Below, piece after piece: positions 62,381 to 64,000 of a DNA stretch of 64,000 nt (position 1 is the stretch's first letter; each line of letters begins with the position of its first letter). The DNA comes from an uncultured Lachnospiraceae bacterium (GTDB taxonomy: Bacteria; Bacillota; Clostridia; Lachnospirales; Lachnospiraceae): contig CAJUNB010000024.1 in the NCBI GenBank assembly GCA_910587635.1, forward strand, positions 72,351 to 136,350, given 5' to 3'. A program made the position numbers and the translations under genes. Under the pieces are notes generated by a model, which worked only from the letters and a program-made list of their open reading frames with translations, made no database searches and was not told where the DNA came from.

Positions 62381-63772
62381 CTATTTTAAAATATCCTGTA
62401 TGTCGTTGAAGCCGGTATGGGTGGTTACGATCATGACAGTATCACCCATTTCGATAGAATCATGTCCGCTTGGGATGATAATTTTACCGTTCCTGTTAAT
62501 AAAAGAAATCAGAAGGCCTTCTTTCAAAGACAGATTTTTAAGAGGAATACCGGTAACGGCGGATTTTTCATATACTCTGAACTCGATCGCCTCTACCCGG
62601 TGGTCAAACATATGGTAAAGCGTCTCGATGTTGCTGTCCATGGAGTCCTTTTTTGCACGGACATAGGCAATGATGGCCTCAGAAGTAATGTATCGGGGAT
62701 AAATAACACTGCCCAGGTCCAGCCTGTTAATGACACTCCGAAAGGCCATGCGGTTGATTTTTGTAATTACCTTTGCATTGGAAACATTTTTCGCATACAT
62801 AGTGAGCATGATATTTTCTTCATCGATGCCGGTGAGAGGGACGAAAGACTCGGCGTATTGGATGCCTTCTTCTTTCAGAAGTTCTTCGCTGGAACCGTCT
62901 CCGTTGATAATGATTGCTTTAGGCAACAGAATGCTGAGCTGCTCACAGCGGGACCGGTCACTCTCGATGATTTTGACGGAAGTTCCCATATGCAGAAGCT
63001 GTTTTGCCAGATAATAGGCGGCATTGCCTCCACCGATAATCATCGTATCTTTGACTTGATTTGTCTTGAACCCGATATTGTTTAAAAAGGTTCTGGCCAT
63101 CATTCTGGATGCCACAAAAGAGATGACGTCCCCGGCTTCTACCTGGAAATTGCCGGATGGGATATATACTTCACCGTTACGTTCCACGGCACAGATTACG
63201 ATATTTTCTGTAATATCTGTCCCGAGCAGGGCGATCGTATTGCCAGCCAGTTTATTTCCCTCTGTCACTTTGAACTTTACCATTTCGGCCTGTCCGTGGG
63301 CAAAGGAATTGACTTCCAGGGCAGTGGGCAGGTAGAGTATCCGGGCAGCCTCTGCAGATGCTTCCAGCTCCGGGTTGATAATCATAGTAAGTCCCAGTTT
63401 TTCCCGAAGGTATCCGGCTTCTTTACTGTAGTCCGGGGTACGGACTCTGGCTATGGCGGCACAATCTCCCACACGTTTGGCTATAATGCAGCAAAGGAGA
63501 TTCAGTTCATCGGAATCGGTTACGGCGATGATCAGGTCGGTACTTTCGATACCGGCTTCCATCTGTGTACTGTAACTGGCACCATTCCCTACAATTCCCA
63601 TAACGTCGTGAAGACTGCTCATACTCTGGACGATATCCGCATTTTTATCGATAATGGTAATATCATGGCCTTCCTGGGAGAGCTGTTCTACCAGTGTCAT
63701 ACCTACTTTGCCGCAGCCTACGATGATAATCTGAAGCCCCTTTGGTTTGTTTTTATTAGATTTCATGAACAT
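62381..63772 (-). CDS. trkA: Trk potassium uptake regulatory subunit with two RCK domains
   Basis: Cytoplasmic gating subunit. The two RCK-N domains carry the NAD-binding loops VGCGKVGMTL (near residue 20) and IGGGNAAYYLAKQL (near 235), each followed by an RCK-C domain; 463 aa. An in-frame start at 63793 is possible, but GGAGG lies 10 bases before the ATG at 63772, whereas the earlier codon has no site. First gene of the trkA-trkH operon. Confidence 0.93.
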   Translation of the reverse strand: MFMKSNKNKPKGLQIIIVGCGKVGMTLVEQLSQEGHDITIIDKNADIVQSMSSLHDVMGIVGNGASYSTQMEAGIESTDLIIAVTDSDELNLLCCIIAKRVGDCAAIARVRTPDYSKEAGYLREKLGLTMIINPELEASAEAARILYLPTALEVNSFAHGQAEMVKFKVTEGNKLAGNTIALLGTDITENIVICAVERNGEVYIPSGNFQVEAGDVISFVASRMMARTFLNNIGFKTNQVKDTMIIGGGNAAYYLAKQLLHMGTSVKIIESDRSRCEQLSILLPKAIIINGDGSSEELLKEEGIQYAESFVPLTGIDEENIMLTMYAKNVSNAKVITKINRMAFRSVINRLDLGSVIYPRYITSEAIIAYVRAKKDSMDSNIETLYHMFDHRVEAIEFRVYEKSAVTGIPLKNLSLKEGLLISFINRNGKIIIPSGHDSIEMGDTVMIVTTHTGFNDIQDILK

Positions 63773-64000
63773 TTTATGATGTCCTCCATACATCTTTATA
63801 ATATAACACGAAAGGTGAAAAAAATCACTTATTTTTTGTATTATATAATGGGAACATATAAAAGAAAGACCAACTATTAAAAGTCAAGTAGATAATTGAA
63901 AAAACAAAAGAAATTATCATAGGAAAAAAGAGCACAACAACAAGACCTGCTGTCAGGCAGGCTGGAAAGGGAAAAGGATTTAAGCCTTTGGAACATAAGG
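63773..64000. other. Upstream region of trkA to the window edge
   Basis: An A/T-rich stretch with possible minus-strand promoter pieces for trkA (TTGACT from 63882-63887; TATAAT-like sequence around 63839-63847), none with convincing spacing. Bases 63900-64000 hold no clear gene; a short CCTG/CAGG hairpin near 63947 is the only structure seen. Confidence 0.3.

Noticed and set aside
1..64000. CRISPR arrays, rRNA or tRNA genes, prophage or insertion sequences
   Set aside because: No regularly spaced direct repeats, no tRNA- or rRNA-like stretches, and no transposase, integrase or phage structural motifs were seen in the translated frames.

Overview
The window looks like the chromosome of a spore-forming, Gram-positive anaerobe of the Clostridia, most probably Lachnospiraceae. 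The evidence is the sporulation set (spoVT, spoIID, spoIIQ, a SipL-type LysM protein), a T-box leader on ileS, LacI-type regulators, lipoprotein signals, strong AGGAGG ribosome sites and moderate GC content. I see no rRNA, tRNA, CRISPR array, prophage or insertion sequence. The genus is not claimed.

Layout. 1-4700: 3' part of mfd, spoVT, then convergent pncB. 5000-14300: carbohydrate locus 1, with a LacI repressor divergent from an operon of a BMP (nucleoside-type) ABC importer, a GH3 glycosidase with a PA14 insert, and RbsD ribose pyranase. 14300-24300: carbohydrate locus 2, with an SDR epimerase divergent from a second LacI gene, followed by a beta-phosphoglucomutase fused to a cupin phosphoglucose isomerase, DeoC, a GH65 disaccharide phosphorylase and a MalEFG-like importer without its own ATPase. 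Copies of a TATCGATA operator sit at all three promoters of locus 2. 24350-34320: HipA-like kinase, T-box plus ileS, glgP, aconitase-like hydratase. 34350-40500: EF-hand-like protein, spoIID-spoIIQ, GIY-YIG protein, amidohydrolase, degenerate GH9-like lipoprotein. 40500-49100: ddl-murF, plsC, PrcB-like lipoprotein, pyrC-pyrK-pyrD, sipL. 49150-53900: hypothetical protein, ispE-gntR-small membrane protein-murI-DUF1934, hypothetical membrane protein. 54000-64000: cls, trigger-factor-like lipoprotein, asnS-NlpC/P60 hydrolase, dgt, and trkA-trkH on the minus strand.

How the genes work together. Locus 2 can be read as a full route: import of an alpha-glucoside, phosphorolysis by GH65 to beta-glucose-1-phosphate, then conversion to glucose-6-phosphate and fructose-6-phosphate by a single two-domain protein. 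Its four cupin metal ligands match the spacing known for archaeal cupin PGI. Locus 1 joins a nucleoside-type importer to a GH3 enzyme and a ribose mutarotase, which suggests uptake and cleavage of a ribose-containing glycoside. These two loci are the best candidates for undescribed biology here. Next come a catalytically degenerate GH9-like lipoprotein beside ddl-murF, a SpoIID/SpoIIQ pair that both appear to lack catalytic residues, and two families of short dispersed intergenic repeats.
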